Source: Chrysogorgia sp. JL179-B06 (Eukaryota > Cnidaria > Anthozoa > Scleralcyonacea > Chrysogorgiidae). From it: a stretch of 64,000 bases of DNA. Numbering within the stretch: the first letter of the stretch is position 1; each line of letters opens with the position of its first letter. Below the pieces are notes generated by a model that worked only from the letters and a program-made list of their open reading frames with translations, searched no databases and was not told the DNA's origin. Below, one piece after another: positions 61,736 to 64,000 of the stretch. The position numbers and the translations under genes are program-made. The DNA lies in NCBI GenBank assembly GCA_035772405.1, contig JAYKKM010000375.1, positions 3,962,501 to 4,026,500 of the forward strand, in the 5' to 3' direction.

Positions 61736-62906
61736 TTTACGTCACAGGTCTATTATACACATATTTCTGGCCACGCAGAATTTGTCGCATAAAGTTGAAA
61801 GTTCATCATGTTTGATTGAGGTTTTGGGATAAAAAATAACACGATAGTATATTTTAACAACAGAAACCTATTTTTAATCCTTCATCAGCCAAAATATCAA
61901 ATAAAAAATTTCGTTTCATAAGCACTTTAAGGATTTACACTGCGAGTGATATTCATGAACATTTTGCAATAATTGTGTGGAACCGTTAGGCGAGTGTAAT
62001 TTAGCAAAATTTTCAAATATCACAAGTAGTGTAAATCCTTTATTATATCCATGACAAAATTACAATGTTGTCAATATTATCAAAATGCTTTAGTTTTTCT
62101 CAATGTTTTGTATAAGCTGTACCACCACAACCAAATCTTTAGAATTAGAATACTCTATCATAGAGACTAATTCATATTTTCATAAGAAAACTACTTGCAA
62201 GTAACTGAAAGCAACCACAAATATTGACTTTATTTGATAAAATACTAGTACTTTAATACTGTGGCACTGTGCGAATGTAAATCGTACCATTTGTACTCAT
62301 TGACGCCTGAAAAACATCTTGTTTAATTGCTGAACAATTGAAGATTCTCCCTCTTGGTGTTTTCTTGGTGTTTTCATGTCAAAATATTTACACGAAACGT
62401 TCAAACGATAACGTGGCACAAAAAAGGAATAAATAAATAAAAATAATAATAAATAAAAAGCAAAAAAGGAAAACTGAAATTTGAATTTGAATCCGCCATT
62501 TTGAATAATTTAATGTTTTTGCACTCAAGGAAAATATTGTTTTGGTCGCTCATGTCATTGCTTGTTTTTATTTAGGTCAAATACATTACCAAATAAATGG
62601 GAAAATATAATTTTGTTTATCCAAAACCTCCATTTTTCTTTATTTTTGAAAAAGCCCACCAAAAATAGATACATTATTACCTTGTTTACTGATTGTGATA
62701 CTAGCCTAGTTTTCATTGGTCGCTTAACGAGTGTGATTACAGCCGCTAAAGGGTGGGATTAATGATTAATCGCACTCTTGTGAACCAATAAGATTGTGGC
62801 ATTTGTGAGCAGAGGGGATATAATTAACGATTTAATTGCACTCTTCTCGACCAATCAGATTGCAGTAATTTTGTCATGTATGTAATAAATGAATTAAGGC
62901 TGCAAT
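61736..62906. other. Intergenic or upstream intron sequence, no gene recognised
   Basis: AT-rich. It contains the hairpin at 61,927 and, at about 62,715-62,880, two diverged copies of a segment with attgcactctt..gaccaatcagattg. If the Eph gene extends to the right, this would be intron; I see no exon-like sequence. Confidence 0.45.
61927..62043. repeat. Small hairpin element (about 117 bp)
   Basis: aaggatttacactgcgagtgatatt (61,929 on) is matched in reverse by aatatcacaagtagtgtaaatcctt (ending about 62,040). That gives arms of about 25 bp with three mismatches around a 60-bp centre. It is possibly a very short MITE. Confidence 0.75.
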
Positions 62907-63062
62907 GCTGTGCGTACTATAACAAATTCTGATTTCCGTGCCCACACAGCTCCTCTATTTGCGAAATTGGGCATATTGTATATTTTTAAACTTAACTCAC
63001 TGCATATTGCCAGATTAATGTTCTGCTATCATAAGGACATTTTACCACCAGTATTTCACAAA
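62907..63062 (+). pseudogene. LINE C-terminal fragment
   Basis: The plus frame reads RTITNSDFRAHTAPLFAKLG, then ILYIFKLNSLHIARLMFCYH and LPPVF. This is the conserved tail of CR1/L2-type ORF2 proteins (after the RT). It is truncated on both sides and abuts a different LINE. Confidence 0.75.
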
Positions 63063-63079
63063 GGTCAGGAAATAACTAT

Positions 63080-64000
63080 CCTCCTCGTATACTTGCCGTA
63101 TAAATATACACCAACCACTTGGGTGTGGTTGTCAGCAATGACCTTAAATGGTCCCCTCATATTGCCAGTTGTACTGCCAAAGCCAACCGCTTGCTTGGCT
63201 TTCTTCGCAGGAACTGCACTAAATTAATTGATACTCGCTGCCGTCGGCTACTCTATCTTGCTCTCGTTCGATCTCACTTGTCTCACGCTAGTGAGATCTG
63301 GGCACCTCAAGGTTCGTCACGTGATCTTGCGTTCCTGGAGGGAGTTCAAAGAGGAGCTACCAAATTTATACTACAAGACTACGATTTGTCTTATCCTGAG
63401 CGTCTTAAAAAGCTGAAATTACTACCTATATCGTACTGGCTTGAAATAAAGGATCTCATCTTTTTTTTCAAATGTAAAGAAGGCCTTTACGATCTAGACA
63501 TCTCGTCTTTTGTTACCTTTTCTTCTCACCTCTCGTCTCGCACCCGTTCTAGCAAGGACAATTTGCTTCAAGTCAATCCTTGCAGGACCTCTCTTTTTAG
63601 GAACTCCTTTTTTAATCGAATTGTCTTTCTCTGGAACAATCTATCTCCAATCATCCGTAATAGTACGTCTGTTTTCTCTTTTAAACACCAACTTTATATA
63701 TACTACTCTTCTCAATTAGACTCTTCTTTCGATGTAAACAGAATGCGCACTTGGAAAACGTACTGCTCTAAGTGCCGTTCATTTAACTTAAGCTGCTGTT
63801 CTTAATCTGTCCTATCATATGTTATTAGTGTATTAGTCCTTGTCTTTAATTTATGTCTATTCTGTAATTTTTTGTCAGGTTGGTCTTCACATGGGACACA
63901 TGTCCTGTTGACTATACCTTCAACCATGTTCAAGACTGCTCTGTTTAATTTTGTCTATTTTTTTATTTTTAACCGTTGTATTAATTATTTTGCTTTCTTG
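63080..64000 (+). pseudogene. LINE 3' end, 5' truncated, runs off the window
   Basis: The frame from about 63,107 to the stop at 63,805 reads NHLGVVVSNDLKWSPHIAS, then LYLALVRSHLSHASEIWAPQ, then VQRGATKFILQDYDLSYPER, then NSFFNRIVFLWNNLSP. This is the C-terminal third of a non-LTR ORF2; RT motifs are missing. The 3' UTR (acatgggacacatgtcctgt) resembles that at 38,700-38,800, so both belong to one family. No terminal tail is reached before the window ends. Confidence 0.82.

Overview
The window looks like animal genomic DNA. It carries a multi-exon receptor tyrosine kinase gene with GT/AG introns, Penelope-like and non-LTR retroelements, TA-flanked palindromic DNA elements and a TTAGGG-type telomere-like tract. 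The AT-rich composition, the Eph-type receptor and the retroelement mix suggest an early-branching metazoan such as a cnidarian. That placement is inference; nothing here fixes the species.

Left half (about 1-30,800): a short flank with a perfect 43-bp inverted repeat leads into a single unidirectional satellite array of about 165 copies of a 184-bp monomer. Monomers are almost identical in the core, diverge at both edges, and show shared variant combinations (higher-order structure) in the last 10 kb. A degenerate telomere-like tract lies about 350 bp beyond the array end.

Middle (31-37.4 kb): transposon-rich DNA without host genes. It holds a foldback element, a patchwork of direct and inverted repeats, a compact hammerhead-ribozyme-like motif closed by an 18-bp stem, and two Penelope-like (PLE) families. 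One PLE family forms a head-to-head inverted repeat whose 3' ends carry hammerhead cores. A 211-bp TA tract follows.

Right half (37.5-60 kb, minus strand): the 3' part of one host gene, an Eph receptor tyrosine kinase. I assembled 14 exons by reading splice sites; they join in one frame for 614 codons plus stop. Order: EGF-like cysteine-rich module, one fibronectin type III domain, transmembrane helix, juxtamembrane segment, complete kinase domain with the catalytic motifs present, and SAM domain. The 5' exons (signal peptide, ligand-binding domain) lie beyond the right edge or were not recognised. The usual second FN3 domain is absent and the flanking exons splice in phase without it. The introns are packed with PLE and LINE remnants, palindromic MITEs, a tRNA-derived SINE and many micro/minisatellites. 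A LINE with an intact endonuclease-reverse transcriptase frame of about 970 codons sits inside a 12-bp minisatellite.

Right edge (60-64 kb): an 11-bp minisatellite, a third copy of the first PLE family with a damaged ribozyme core, a small hairpin element and two juxtaposed LINE 3' fragments.
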